Assembly: GCA_030849075.1 (NCBI GenBank)
Contig: JASAOO010003515.1
Span: forward strand, 1-64,000
Source: Zelonia costaricensis
Taxonomy: Eukaryota > Euglenozoa > Kinetoplastea > Trypanosomatida > Trypanosomatidae
Reading direction: 5' to 3'
DNA: 64,000 nt
Positions within the stretch are counted from its first letter, which is position 1. The number at the start of each line of letters is the position of its first letter. This document shows, piece after piece, positions 27,897 through 39,000 of this stretch. The position numbers and the translations under genes were made by a program. The notes beneath the pieces were generated by a model that saw only the letters and a list, made by a program, of their open reading frames with translations, searched no databases and had not been told where the DNA came from.

Positions 27897-30800
27897 TCAG
27901 TCGCTGTCGGACGACTCGAAGCTGTCGTCGCTGTACTCGGCGGCAGAGTTCTTCTTTGCGCCGGATGAGCTCGCTGTCGGCTTGTGAATGGAACTCAAGC
28001 TGCTGCTGCCGCTGCTGTCGTCGCTGCTGCTGGCATCGCTGCTTGAGCTGGAGCTGCGCTTCGACGCCTTCGCGGCGCCCTCCGCGGCAGCCGTCTCGTC
28101 CTCCGCCGGCTTGCCCTCCGCCACGGCTTCGCCACCCGCGCCGTCGGCCGGCACGGCCTCCCCTCCCTCACCCGCGTCCGCCGCGACGGGTGGGGCGGCG
28201 AGAATGCTCTTGATAGTGGCCCCGTCCAGGCCTGTCTCCCGCAGCGACTGCAGGATGCCCTTCTCCGCTTCCACGCGTGCCTTGGACTCCTCGTTGAGGT
28301 GCACCGGCTCTGCAAACACCGGCGGCATCTCCGCGACGCGCTGCCGCATCTCGGCCAGCCGCTCCTTCGCCGCCGCCTCGCTCTCCCGCATCGCCGCGCG
28401 CAGCGCCCGCACCTTGTCGGTGATGGTCCGCTCGTGCTCGGCGTGGTGGTCAACGATGTACGTCGACAGCCGCTTGCGCACCTCGCGACGCCGCTCTGCC
28501 ACGGCCTTCCAGTACTGCGCGTCGCCGTCCGCCGTCGTCGTCGCGGCCGTCGGCTCCTCAGCGGGCTTGACGTACTGCGAGTAGACGGCCTGTGTGCGCA
28601 GGGCGTGCGCCCGCGTGCCGCGCGGAGCCGCGCTGTGCGGCGGCGCAGACGGCGGCGGCGCCGTCATGTCCAGCGCCGAGGGCGGCGGTGACGGCGCACC
28701 GGCTGCCGCCGCCGCCGGCGCGCGCTTCTGCTGCGACTTCACCGACGCGCTGCGGTCTCTGCGCGGAGCGGCCGCGGCGGGAGAAGCCGAGGCGGCGCGG
28801 GCGGGACGGCGGCCGACCACCTTTCCGTCCTTTGGGCTGGGCGTGATGGCGAACGGCTTCGGGACGGTGCCAGGGAGCTGACTGCGCTTCTCCGCAAGCT
28901 CCGTCCTGTTGCGCGCCCACAGCGCCTCGAAGTTGGGCACGCCGGGCCGCACGTTGGGCTTGAAGGTCAGCTGGGGGTGGTAGCGGCGCCACTGCGCCTC
29001 CTTGTCCGCCTGCGCCGTCGCCTGCGTCGCGGCCGCGGCTGGTGTGCTGTTGGCGGCTGCAGGAAGAGGGGCGGCGGCCGCGGTGGCCGACGCGGGAGAC
29101 GCAGCCGACGCCGAAGACGGAGGCGGGGGAGGGGGAGGAGAAGCCGCACCTGTGGCGCCAGCAACACCGGCACCGCCTGCCCCAGGTACTGGGACCGCGG
29201 CGCCAGGTGGGGGCGGCAAGGACACGAGGGACGGCGCTGAGGCAGGTGGTGGCGGGGGCAGTGGTGCGGGGACGGGGGCAGCTCCTCCCGCTGTCAGGAC
29301 GCTCACACTGGACACGGGCACCACCGTCGTGGGCGGGCCGCTCTGCAGCGGCGCTGCGGCTGCGGTGCTCGGGGTCCCGGTCGCGCTGATGAGCGACAGT
29401 GCCGCGGGCAACGCGTGGCTCGGCAGCAGCGGGGGCGCCGGCACGGCCACTCCGCTGCCAGTGGGCGGCACGGGCAGCTGGGTGGCGCTGACGGGGACTG
29501 CGGGCGGCGGCGCCGAGCCCGTCGAGGGGCCGGCGGGCACCGACGCAAGTGGCGGCGGCGGCGGCGGAACGGCGGCGGCGGGTGGCGGCACGGCGGGCGC
29601 AGGCACCGGCGGCTGTGGCAGCGAAGCGGGCGGCGGCGGGGGCGGCACCCCACCCGCGGGCGGTGGTGGTGGTGGTGCCGGTGATGCGGGGGCTGCGGCG
29701 GTCAGAGGCGGGGCTGCTGGTTGCCCTGGATGGAGGGAGGCGGCGAGTTTGGGGCTGGGCTGCGGCGCGAGAATCGCTTGGCCCACACCGAAGACCGCCG
29801 GCGCCGCCGTCGTGCCCGCCTGCGCGGCGGCCAGCAGCGCTGCCATGTCGATGCCGCCGGTCGCGTCGTAGCAGCGAGCCGGCGAGGGGCTGGTGAGCAG
29901 CGGCATTGCTTGCCGCACCTCCGCGTCCACCTCGGACTTGCGCACCGCTGCGAGGAACTTGAGCCGCTCGCGTCGCACCCGCTCGTGGTCGCTCAGCGCG
30001 GGCCACAGCCGCATGCGCACCTCCAGCGGGACCTCGTGGTGTGCCTGTTGCGCTGCAGCGGCGTCCGCGCTCTGGGCGCGGCGGCGCTGCTCGTTGCGTG
30101 TGACGGGCTTGCCGTCAGGGCCGTAGGTGACGCCCATGAGCGTCTCGCGTGTGCTGCGCAAGCTTTGGGCCGACACCCGCACAAAGGCGGCCTCCTCTTT
30201 GGCGATGCGGGCCCGCTCCTGCGCGAGCATCTCGATGGCCGCCTTGCGCTGGCACCACTCCTCCACCATGAGCTCGTACTTGTTCATGAAGGTGGTGGGC
30301 GGCACCGGATTGGCCTTGAGGGGCGGCCGACGCCTCTCCTCACGGACCTGGCGCTCCGCCTGTGCTCGCTGCTCGCGGATGCGGGGCGGCTTGACCAACT
30401 CACGTGCCTCGAAGGTGAAGGGCCTGACGTGCCGCATCGTCCGCTCGCGGCGCTCCCGGTAGCCCTGGTAGTCGCCGACGGATCCGAAGTACGTGTTCAT
30501 GGCCTCGCGGGCGTAGGCTTCATACTTGCGCTTCAGCTTCTCGAGCTCGGTGACGCGGTTCTGGTAGCTCCACGGCGCACGCCCAGCCGCCCCCGCTGTC
30601 GGGTCCGGCGCTGGTGCGCCACTGGCCTGGGGGTCGCTCTGGTGCTGCGAGGTGCCGCGTGCGACCGCGGGGGCACTGTCGCGAGCCCCGAGGCTACGAC
30701 GGCCAGCGCCCCCCTTAGACGACGCGCTCCGCATCGTGGCGGTCACGTCCGGTGTGTTGGAGGAGATCTCGTGAATCCCGCGGCCCGGCTCGAAGTGCGC

Positions 30801-30938
30801 CTCGGTGGCAGCCGTGCTACCGGTCGGTGCCGTGGGAAGCCTGCAGGCGATGCCGAGTGCGTCATGCCCGAGCAGCCCCTCCAGCCGCTCCTGCTCCGCC
30901 CGCAGCTCCAGCAGCTGTCCCGCCAGGGTTTCGTCCAT
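27897..30938 (-). CDS. FAM161-like cytoskeletal protein with polyproline block
   Basis: A 1013-residue protein. Residues about 145-290 resemble the FAM161 (UPF0564) family of centrosome/cilium microtubule-associated proteins: RPFTFEARE, then a coiled basic/acidic helix, then LKANPVPPTTFMNKYELM, then a long charged helix. The middle (about 400-640) is a formin-like polyproline region with many runs of four to six prolines separated by Ala/Gly/Val, a likely profilin or SH3-type ligand. A further FAM161-like part follows (about 650-960): WRRYHPQLTFKPNVRPGVP, and charged helices with RRREVRKRLSTYIVDHHAEHE. The last 50 residues are Ser/Asp-rich and end D-S-D. A flagellar or basal-body role is inferred from the family. 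The start at 30938 lies 38 nt from a good acceptor. Confidence 0.8.
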   Translation of the reverse strand: MDETLAGQLLELRAEQERLEGLLGHDALGIACRLPTAPTGSTAATEAHFEPGRGIHEISSNTPDVTATMRSASSKGGAGRRSLGARDSAPAVARGTSQHQSDPQASGAPAPDPTAGAAGRAPWSYQNRVTELEKLKRKYEAYAREAMNTYFGSVGDYQGYRERRERTMRHVRPFTFEARELVKPPRIREQRAQAERQVREERRRPPLKANPVPPTTFMNKYELMVEEWCQRKAAIEMLAQERARIAKEEAAFVRVSAQSLRSTRETLMGVTYGPDGKPVTRNEQRRRAQSADAAAAQQAHHEVPLEVRMRLWPALSDHERVRRERLKFLAAVRKSEVDAEVRQAMPLLTSPSPARCYDATGGIDMAALLAAAQAGTTAAPAVFGVGQAILAPQPSPKLAASLHPGQPAAPPLTAAAPASPAPPPPPPAGGVPPPPPPASLPQPPVPAPAVPPPAAAVPPPPPPLASVPAGPSTGSAPPPAVPVSATQLPVPPTGSGVAVPAPPLLPSHALPAALSLISATGTPSTAAAAPLQSGPPTTVVPVSSVSVLTAGGAAPVPAPLPPPPPASAPSLVSLPPPPGAAVPVPGAGGAGVAGATGAASPPPPPPPSSASAASPASATAAAAPLPAAANSTPAAAATQATAQADKEAQWRRYHPQLTFKPNVRPGVPNFEALWARNRTELAEKRSQLPGTVPKPFAITPSPKDGKVVGRRPARAASASPAAAAPRRDRSASVKSQQKRAPAAAAAGAPSPPPSALDMTAPPPSAPPHSAAPRGTRAHALRTQAVYSQYVKPAEEPTAATTTADGDAQYWKAVAERRREVRKRLSTYIVDHHAEHERTITDKVRALRAAMRESEAAAKERLAEMRQRVAEMPPVFAEPVHLNEESKARVEAEKGILQSLRETGLDGATIKSILAAPPVAADAGEGGEAVPADGAGGEAVAEGKPAEDETAAAEGAAKASKRSSSSSSDASSSDDSSGSSSLSSIHKPTASSSGAKKNSAAEYSDDSFESSDSD

Positions 30939-30975
30939 CTGATCTGCTTGGGCTCTCTCCTCGCACCGGTTTCCG

Positions 30976-31015
30976 CTTCAGTGGCGGCAGAGAGGGAGGG
31001 AGGGAAGTGGGGGGA
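30976..31015 (-). promoter_or_regulatory. Candidate trans-splice acceptor for the FAM161-like gene
   Basis: On the minus strand a long C/T tract containing CCCTCCCTCCCTCTCTGCC is followed by AG at 30977-30976, 38 nt before the ATG. Confidence 0.65.
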
Positions 31016-32049
31016 AGGGATTAGAGCGGTGCCGCGGCCAACGTGCCACACCCGTGTGGTCTAGTGCGGGGCTCCACTCCTCGGTGATGCGGCGAGGGAA
31101 AGTAGCGGCGCACGTGGGGTGCCAACGGAGAAGGCGCTGCCGCGTTGCGATGATTTCGTTTCCTTTTATTGTATTTTGCGCTCCTTCTCGTCCGGCCGTG
31201 CCGTGTGCGTTCTATGAAGGAGGGGGAGGGAGGTCTATGGGAGGGCGTGTATGATGTGTGTGTGTGCGGAGGTGGGGGAGGGGGGAGGAGAACGGAAAGG
31301 AGGCTCTACGGCTGCTGCAATGCCGCGGCGTGGCTTGCTTTGCTGGTGGCAAGACCGCCGTGTTGAATGTGGGCCACTGGGGGGAGGGGAGAAGGGGGGG
31401 GACCTGGTTGCGTGTGGGGTAGTGTGCACAACAAATGGAGGGAAAGAAAAGGCACTGCACAACGGAGCGCTTCATCGCAGACGACGGTGTTTGCTGCCAG
31501 TGTAGCCAAGTGATCTGTTTGTTTCTGCTGATGCCGCCGCACAGGTCGCGGAGGAGGGAGGGGAAGCGAAGGGAGGGGGGGGAGGCAGCAGCTTCACACA
31601 GCCTTATGAAGTGCGCCGTGCTGCACCCGCGGAGCAGGACGTGGGCGCACCGGTACGCCGTCTAACCTCACCCCTTTCTCTCTCTCCCACCCCCGTGGGC
31701 AGTCGTGCTTGACTTGACTCGCGCTCTTTCTGGAAGTGCGTGTAGTTTCTACGTCTTGGTAAGCAGCAGTCTACCACGCACGTACGCATGCGTCCAACGC
31801 GAGAAAACAAGAAGAAAGAGTTGTCAGACCCAAGGTCTTCGAGCAGCCGAGTCCGGTGCCATGTCCATCATCTATTCGCTCACTGCACCGCCGTACCCTC
31901 CCTCAACCCCCCCCCCGTCTAGCCCTTGTCCCCTCGCACTCGATCCGCTCCGCATCACCGGCGCCGTCGACACGCGCGCGCCGCCAATAAGATGGTCGCT
32001 GATCAAGAGGAAAAGGGATGCGCGAAAGCGTTGCCGAGGCGTGAAGGTG

Positions 32050-32106
32050 CACAGACACACACATACACACACACACACATACACATACACACGTACACAC
32101 GTACAC
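32050..32106. repeat. AC-rich microsatellite with AT/GT interruptions
   Basis: Imperfect repeat of ACAC, ATAC and GTAC units over about 55 nt in the 2-kb gap. Confidence 0.85.
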
Positions 32107-32932
32107 AGGCGGACGAACAGGCATGGAGGGGGGAGAGGGACCGCCGCGTGCGCCAGCGGCAAAGGCACCGCAAAGGACACCAAAGAAGAAAAAGAAGGGA
32201 AAGACGAAGAGAGAAGAGGAGGCACTCGTGTGCTGTGCGAGCTGCCCAGTAGCGTACCTCTCTCCAAGTCGATAAACGGGCACGAGGAAGGGAAGGGGGG
32301 AGAGTGAAAGGCGGCCCTGGAGCATCTGCGCCCATCCACAGCCACCCAAGGACACAGAGGTGCACCTACGGCACTGTCAGCGCAAACTGAACGCTAGTGC
32401 GAGGCTGCGTATAGACCCCCCAAGAGGGGGAGAGGCGCACGTAGAGGGAGCTGTGCATTTGCGCGTGCGTGTGCGTGTCTCTGTGTGAACTCGATACAAC
32501 AATGGTGGTGGAGAGGGAAAGGAGGGGGGCAGGAGAGGGCGCAGCGGGCGGTGGAGGGCTGGAATCGAAGGAGAGGCAAACCCCGCTCCCGCCTCCTCGC
32601 ACCGGAGACTGGCAGAGACGGCACAGTGGTGGTGGAGCGGGGGGGGGGGAGACCGAAGCCCAAAGGAGTGTCGTAGGAGAGCAGGACAACGTGCAGCGCG
32701 TGCGCTGATGCAGTGTGGCAAGTGAAGTTGGCATGGGGGAGCGGCAGAAAGGAAAGAGAAAGACACAAAAACGGAGCGCAGCGGGGGGCGGCAGGAAGCG
32801 GCAAAGCCCCAACTTGCTCTGGTGAGGGAGGGACGCAGGGCGATTGGGGGATGTACGCTGCCGTCACACCCAAGAAGAAGGGATGACCGCCCTTTCCACA
32901 ACACAGCACCGCCACGCACGGTGCAGTGCACG

Positions 32933-35233
32933 CTAGTCCAACACGATGCGGATCTCGACCTCACGGCGGTGACGGAAACCGGTGACCACAACGAGTGTCG
33001 CCCCTGCCTCCGCCACAGCCAGCCCAGCGGCCAGCAGCGCCAGTGACGCCGGCAGCGCCCACGGCGGCGTCGGTGATACCGCGCGGAGAGCCAGCACGCG
33101 CGCGACGACGATGGGCAGTACTGAGAGCAGCGCGCCGCCAGCCATGCACGCGGCACTGGCGATGTGGTCCACGTAGAAGGAGACGGCGTGATAGGCGTAC
33201 CAGCTCAGAACGGCGCTGGCGCCGCCGCAGAGCAGCACGACGCCGTCAGGGAAAAACTGGCTGCACGGCAGCAGCGTGCCAAACGCGGCCCCGTCGTCCT
33301 TCTTCGTGATGTCAGGGGCCAACACGACGTCCATTACGTACGCCTCGACGCCGAGTGCGGCAGTGGCCACGGCAAGCGAGGTGGTCAGCAGAAATTGCTG
33401 ACTCACGCGCTGGCTCATGTCGCGCAGCTGCCGCGTGAAGCACGTCCAGCAAAGCCCTGCCGCCATCACGCTACCCGTCCAGCCGAGGAGGATGAGGCCG
33501 GCCACGAGGGGCGTGGTGTGGTACAGTAGCACCTCCTGCCACGCCCCGCCACCCACAACAAGCGCCACGCCCGCAACCCCGCCGACGCACCCCAGCACGT
33601 CCCAGCGCGTCACGCGATCGCCGCCGTCGCCACGGCGGAGGCGCTCCACCACGAGGTGGCACGCCAGTGCGAGCATCATGACAGCAGCGACTGTGGCGCC
33701 GGTGGCGTGGCCGAGTGTGACGGCGGTGGCGCAGCCGATGCTGGACAGCGCGCACCACAGCCACAGCTGCGGCAGCCGGCCGCGCTGCGTCGGGTCCTCG
33801 AAGAAGCTCTGCTCCTCCTCGCTGTCGGGGCGCCAGCAGAGAAACAGGTGGCTCCCCATCACCGCCGCACTCATCCCGGTCAGTAGGAACAGCACGAAAG
33901 GCACCGACATGGCTCGCTCGCTGAGGTCGGTGGTGTTGTCCTCGAGGTACGCGAGGCTGGCGAAGGAGAAGCCGAGCAGGCAGCCGAACACCACGAGCAA
34001 GGCGTACGCGTACCACGGCCGGCTGTACACAACGACGAGGCGCATGTACTCGTCCTCCTGCCGCGCCACGTGAATCGACTCGATGACGTCCTCCGAGAAG
34101 TGCACGCGCCGCGACGGTGATGGGGCCGCGTCAAGCGAGTCGCTCCCCTCGCCAGGCGGCTGCGGCGACTGCAGTGACCAGGAGTCCGTCATCGCAGGGG
34201 GCGGCAGCGCTGGCATCAGGGGCGGGGAGGAGGTGGAGGCGGCGGCGTGGCGACGCGCAGATGCCGGGTGCGCGGCGCGCAGCAGCGGCGCCGCCTCCGC
34301 CTCCCCATCCCCCGCGTCCCCGTCGCCGCGCCCAGTGGAGGCCGTGCCGTCGTCGCTCGCGTCGTCGCGGCCCCCCGGCGACGAGTGCGGCGGCGGGAGG
34401 CGGTGCGGGGCGTCGCGCTGGAAGAGCGACATCCCGCCCGCGCCAGAGCGCAGCGGGGACGGCACGCTGCCAGCGAACGCGCCACCGCCACCAGCCCCGG
34501 CGCGGCCGGCCAGGGCTCGGCGCACCGCGCTGGCGCTACCGATCGGCGGTGGGGTGCCACGACGGGCCCGCCCCGCAATGGGCGGCAGCGCGAGGGCGGC
34601 GGAGGCGGAGTGGAGCAGCGGCGATGGCGCAGGCGGCGGGGAGACGCGCATGGTGCCTGCCGGCATCGCTGCCGCCTCCGAAGCGTCCAGCTGCATGCCG
34701 CGCAGGGTGCTGTGGCGGCGCTGATACGGCGCGGGCAGCGGCGGCAGCGGCGGCGTCGCTGGCGGGGGCAGCGAGCCCTGCGGAGAGCGCGTGCGAGGCG
34801 ACGCGTTCGGAGGCGATGGGCCGGCGGCCGTGGGACACGGGCTGGGCGGCGCAGCGGGAGCCGCGCGGCCACCGCCGCCCCCACCCGCGCCCAGGCCGAA
34901 GGCGCTCCTGAGCAGCGAGCGGTCCATGTGGTGAGACGGGGCGGAGCGGGCCTGGAACATGAAGCGCTGCGATACCACATCCGCGCGCCGCACGCCCAAG
35001 GCACTGGAGAGGTCGTCCAGGTTGACGCTGACGACACCGTGGTCGGCTGTGGAGAAGGTAACGGCGCGTTCGGCCGCCATGGCGGCGGCGGCGGTGGCGC
35101 GGCTGCCGGAGCTGCCGGTGCTCGCCTCGCTGGCGCGGTTGCCGCCCTGCGAAGCGCGGAGCTGGTCTGTGGAGGAGAGGGGGGACGCGCGACTGAGGCC
35201 GCCGCCTCTGCCGTCGCGGTGCGAGCCCCGCAT
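32933..35233 (-). CDS. Ten-helix membrane protein with long disordered N-terminus
   Basis: A 766-residue protein. Residues 1 to about 370 are Pro/Ala/Gly/Ser-rich and likely cytosolic and disordered. Then comes RRVHFSED (RVHF at 376-379), a fit to the RVxF docking motif for protein phosphatase 1. From about residue 400 to the end I count ten hydrophobic segments separated by short loops, the topology of drug/metabolite transporters (two bundles of five helices); no transporter signature is recognisable, so the fold is inferred only from helix count. Acidic loops follow helices 1 and 2. The start is MRGSHRD at 35233, 19 nt from a clean acceptor at 35252. The reading frame has no stop as far up as 36487, overlapping the end of the Dopey gene, but that sequence is Arg/Pro/His-rich and UTR-like. 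The substrate is unknown. Confidence 0.78.
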   Translation of the reverse strand: MRGSHRDGRGGGLSRASPLSSTDQLRASQGGNRASEASTGSSGSRATAAAAMAAERAVTFSTADHGVVSVNLDDLSSALGVRRADVVSQRFMFQARSAPSHHMDRSLLRSAFGLGAGGGGGGRAAPAAPPSPCPTAAGPSPPNASPRTRSPQGSLPPPATPPLPPLPAPYQRRHSTLRGMQLDASEAAAMPAGTMRVSPPPAPSPLLHSASAALALPPIAGRARRGTPPPIGSASAVRRALAGRAGAGGGGAFAGSVPSPLRSGAGGMSLFQRDAPHRLPPPHSSPGGRDDASDDGTASTGRGDGDAGDGEAEAAPLLRAAHPASARRHAAASTSSPPLMPALPPPAMTDSWSLQSPQPPGEGSDSLDAAPSPSRRVHFSEDVIESIHVARQEDEYMRLVVVYSRPWYAYALLVVFGCLLGFSFASLAYLEDNTTDLSERAMSVPFVLFLLTGMSAAVMGSHLFLCWRPDSEEEQSFFEDPTQRGRLPQLWLWCALSSIGCATAVTLGHATGATVAAVMMLALACHLVVERLRRGDGGDRVTRWDVLGCVGGVAGVALVVGGGAWQEVLLYHTTPLVAGLILLGWTGSVMAAGLCWTCFTRQLRDMSQRVSQQFLLTTSLAVATAALGVEAYVMDVVLAPDITKKDDGAAFGTLLPCSQFFPDGVVLLCGGASAVLSWYAYHAVSFYVDHIASAACMAGGALLSVLPIVVARVLALRAVSPTPPWALPASLALLAAGLAVAEAGATLVVVTGFRHRREVEIRIVLD

Positions 35234-36042
35234 GAGCCACGAGCGCTGCGGCTGAGGGCGAGGAGGAGCGTGAAGCGAGACAAGCGGCGGGCAAAGTAAG
35301 GCGACCGCTGTGGGGTGACGGCACAGCGGTCGTGGGGCGGGTGCAGCACGGTATGGAGGACGCGATGCTCGTGAAACTCTAGGGGGAGAGCGAATGTGGG
35401 TTGGCACGGCAAAAGACGGCTCGCACGCATGCCGGACCTCTCGGAGCAGCGGGGAGGCGGGGCCGTGGCAGACCCCACGAGTTCTCCGTCGCGGAAAGGC
35501 ACTGAAGACGGGCCGACGTACCCTGCGTGCGCGCGGCACGAAACGTAAAAGAAGGCGCGTGCCACGCACATGCGGAGGTGGAGAGAGGGGGAGAGGGAAA
35601 CAACGAGATACGAGCAGCACGCACACGCAAGCGTGCAATGCAGGCAGCATCGCTTGCAGGTTGAAGCGAATCCGCTGCGTCCACCCCCGACACGCGCTCC
35701 ACTCGCACAGCCGCGCGTCCCTGCCGCTACTTGATGCAGCGCGCGAGGCCGGTGTTCTCTCTCCTCTACACCCACCAACGCCGCGGGAAGCAACGCTGCA
35801 GACAGTTCCGCAGCAAGCGGCACGTCTCTTCTTCGATGAACACGTCACCACCCGTTCGCGTGTTCGCTTTGCTTCATCGCTGCTGCAAGTCCATGAGGGC
35901 GCATGAGTAAATGTGTGCAAGTATGAAAGAGGGACCACAAGGGAAGCTGGTACTCGCCCCTGCCCCTGCCCCTGCGCCCCCTCGATGCAAGGGCCTACGC
36001 CGCGCTTCAGTCCTTGACGTATCACGGCGGCCTCCGCAACGG
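35234..36042. other. Spacer between membrane-protein and Dopey genes
   Basis: 3' UTR of the Dopey gene and a very short 5' UTR of the membrane protein. A hexamer repeat, three units of CCCCTG, lies at 35957-35976. No gene is supported. Confidence 0.7.
35252..35281 (-). promoter_or_regulatory. Candidate trans-splice acceptor for the membrane-protein gene
   Basis: On the minus strand TCTCGCTTCACGCTCCTCCTCGCCCTCAG ends at 35252, giving a 19-nt 5' UTR and fixing the start at 35233. Confidence 0.65.
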
Positions 36043-39000
36043 CTACATCATCGTGTCCGGGTCCGTACTTGTCATGTCCGCCTCCAGCAGGTCGCAGAGG
36101 TAAGCCATGTCCACCTCGTTGTGCAAGCCCACCGACGCCCGCACCGCCGCGCTCAGCTGCACCAGACTCGCCGCACACGACTGCGGTTGCCGTAACTGCG
36201 GCGGCGGCTCTGAGGCTGCCACACCAGTGGTGGTGGAAGCAGCCATGCCCTGCGCAGACGACTGCATGTCCAGGCGTTGTAGGAGCACCGTGAAGGCTTG
36301 CGCCGCTTGATGCACGCCTTGGAGCCGCGGGTAGTGCGTGCACGGGATGTTGAAGAGCGGTCGGCGCAGCCCGCGGTCGGCGGCCGACGGGCGTGGACAC
36401 CGCGGCCACACGCGGTGGATTGTGTCCAGACACGGAGCGGCATCGGTGCGCGAGGTGTCGGCCGAATGGGTGCTTGCGTCGTCGCACACTTCGTGCACGG
36501 CGTCCATGAGCGTCACAGCATCCAGATGCGCAGCCGCAGCAGCAGCGACGTTTGGCGCAGTGGCCTGCAGGATGTGCAGCACCTCCATCTGGGAGACGAC
36601 GGGGGCACGCGTCAGGTGATCCACACCGGGCAGTCCGGAGCGGCGGACGACGGCCGCCTCGCTGACCGGCGCAGACGCGCTGCGCAGCTGCAGCGCGGCG
36701 AGGTTGGCGGCCGCGGCGTCGTCGGCGAAGAGCCAGCGGAAGGCAAGGGCGTGGGCAGGGTAGAGCGTGTAGTCCGTGTCAAGCACCTTGAGTGCCTCCA
36801 TCTGCAGTGCTACCACCTCCCGCCGCACCCCCGCATCCAACGCCGCTGGCGCAGTCGCCGCTGAGGCAGGCGCTGGCGTGGCGGTGACAGCCGTCGTGTG
36901 GGTCTTCACCACGGGCAGTGCGATGCTCAGCGCGCGCAACACCTCCGGCAGCACGAGCGGCCACAGCGAGGCAGCCAGCGTCTCCCGCACGTTGCTCAGC
37001 AGCACGACGCGGAACAGCAGCAGCGCCGCCCGCACCGGCTGCACAAACACCTCGCGGCGCTGCAGCTGCTCTGCCGTCGGGACCGCCGTGGACGAGAAGC
37101 GCTGGAGGGCTTGCGTGATCTGCTCACGCAGGAGATGGAGAAACTCGGCTTGGCGCACCACCGTGCCCGCCGCGGTCGACGCAGCAGACGCGCTCCCGGC
37201 ACTCGACGACACGGCGGCCAGCGCAGTGGCCTCCCCGCCGTACACGGCGTACGTGTAGATGCTGAGCGACTTGAGCGACCGCTCCCACAGCGCCGCCTCC
37301 GCCTCACGCGACATCATCATAGCGGAGAGGCGACCCGGCGACGGCACCACACGCTCACACACGAGACCGTGAAAGCTCGGGTCGAGCGTGCTCCACTGCC
37401 GCAGCAGCAGCGCCCACTCATGCAGGGCCCCGCGGCTGTACCGGAAGAAGTTCTCCGAAAAGAACAGCGACAGGACATCGCGCTGAGCGCGGCGCTCGAA
37501 GGCGAGGTCGGGCGTGAAGCCCGTGATGAGCGCGCGCAGCACGCGCAGGCACGCGCACACGAGTGGGCTGTACAGCAGTATCTCCGCCTCGGAGACGGAC
37601 GCGATGCCGCGGCGCAGCACCGGCAGCAGCGCGCGCTGCAGCACGTGCGTCGCCGCGTCCACCACCCGCCCGGCGTTGTCCACGAGGCTCAGCGACGGGG
37701 GCAGCACGGGTTGCAGCGTGTGACACAGAAGCCGCAGCGACAGGAGCGCCCCGCTGCGCTGCGCGGGCGAGGTGGGGAGGCGATAACTCTCCAGCAGGCG
37801 GCACAGCGCGAAGGAGAAGTCGCGGTTGCGGTAGGTGCCGGTGACGGTGGCGGGAGACGAAGCGGCGTCCCCCGCGCCTGGGTGGGCCGGTGTGCGCTGC
37901 TGCCCGCCTCTGCTTCCGCTGCGCCGCGTGCGCCGCCCCTCCGCCGCCGCCTCTGCGCCCGCGTCTTTCGCGTACGCCACCACGCAGTAGAGGGCCTGCA
38001 GGAGGCAGCTGAAGCTGAGCGTGTCGGGCGGCCGCTGCGCCACCACGTCGGCCAGCACCGCCAGCACCGCCTCGCTGTCCCGCTCCGTGAGGCAGCCCCA
38101 CGCATGCGCGGCACAGCCCTCGACGAGCTGAACCAGGAAGAAGAGTAACTCAGCCGCGGGCGAGGGCCGCGCAGGTGGGGGTGCCGGCTCGGATGCTGCC
38201 AGCCGACCTGCGCTGCCACCGCGGCTGGCCACGGCGCTCGGCGGGTCGGACGAGTGCCCGTGCGTGTTTGCCGGCGGTTGCTTCTCGATCGCGGTACGCA
38301 GCAGTGGGCCCAGCGCAGCGGTCACGTCACTCATCGACGCGCGTGTGTCCCTCAGCAGCGCACTCGCAGCGCGCTGTGCCTCGTCCTTGGCGCTGCACAA
38401 AGCGCGCTGCTCAATGGCATCCACGCCGTCGACGCCGCTGCTCGACTCGGGGTCCACTGCCGTCTGGCTCGTCGCCGTGTACCCTGCCGTGAGTGTGCCC
38501 CCCTGACGTGCCACACGCTGCGCTCGCTGCGGCGCGCTCTCGAACACCCACAGGGCCGTGTTCGCGGCGTACTGGTCGCACCAGTGCCGCACGTACGCCG
38601 CGATGAAGCTCGCCCCTGCCGCCTCGCTCAGCAACCACAGCAGCCGCTGAGCCTGCTCGCGAAGCGCTAGCACCGGCCCACGCACACCGGGTCGGCTGCT
38701 CGAGCTGTGCAAGCCCAGCATCTCGTCCGCGTCCACATCCGCGTCCCACATCGCACGCACCGCACTGCGACGCACCCCGGCAGCCTCCGCCGGCGTCGTC
38801 GCACTCGGCTCGCACGCTTGCAAGCAGCGCGTGGCGGCGCTCACGAGTCGCGGCAGAGCACCGCGCAGGGGCGACAGCACCGACGAGCGCTCCCACAGCG
38901 TGGCTCGCCGCGCCTGAGCCACGGGGTCCTCCTGCGTGAAGGTGCTCGCGATCCAGCTCATGGACTCCTTCGCGCGCAGCGCCGCCTCGTAGGTCTCGAG

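Larger units (their letters stand above)
30939..32932. other. Non-coding stretch between FAM161-like and membrane-protein genes
   Basis: A 2-kb gap with G/GA-rich blocks (31210-31240, 31380-31400, 31550-31585), an AC-rich repeat (32050-32106) and a G10 run at 32640-32649. No supported gene. It should hold the 3' UTR of the membrane protein and a short FAM161-like 5' UTR. Confidence 0.65.

Noticed and set aside
29721..31064. 447-codon plus-strand open frame
   Set aside because: Antisense to the FAM161-like gene; no recognisable motif and composition typical of a shadow frame.
35234..36487. Upstream extension of the membrane-protein frame overlapping the Dopey 3' end
   Set aside because: No stop is present, but the sequence is Arg/Pro/His-rich, and a clean trans-splice acceptor at 35252 puts the mRNA 5' end at 35251.
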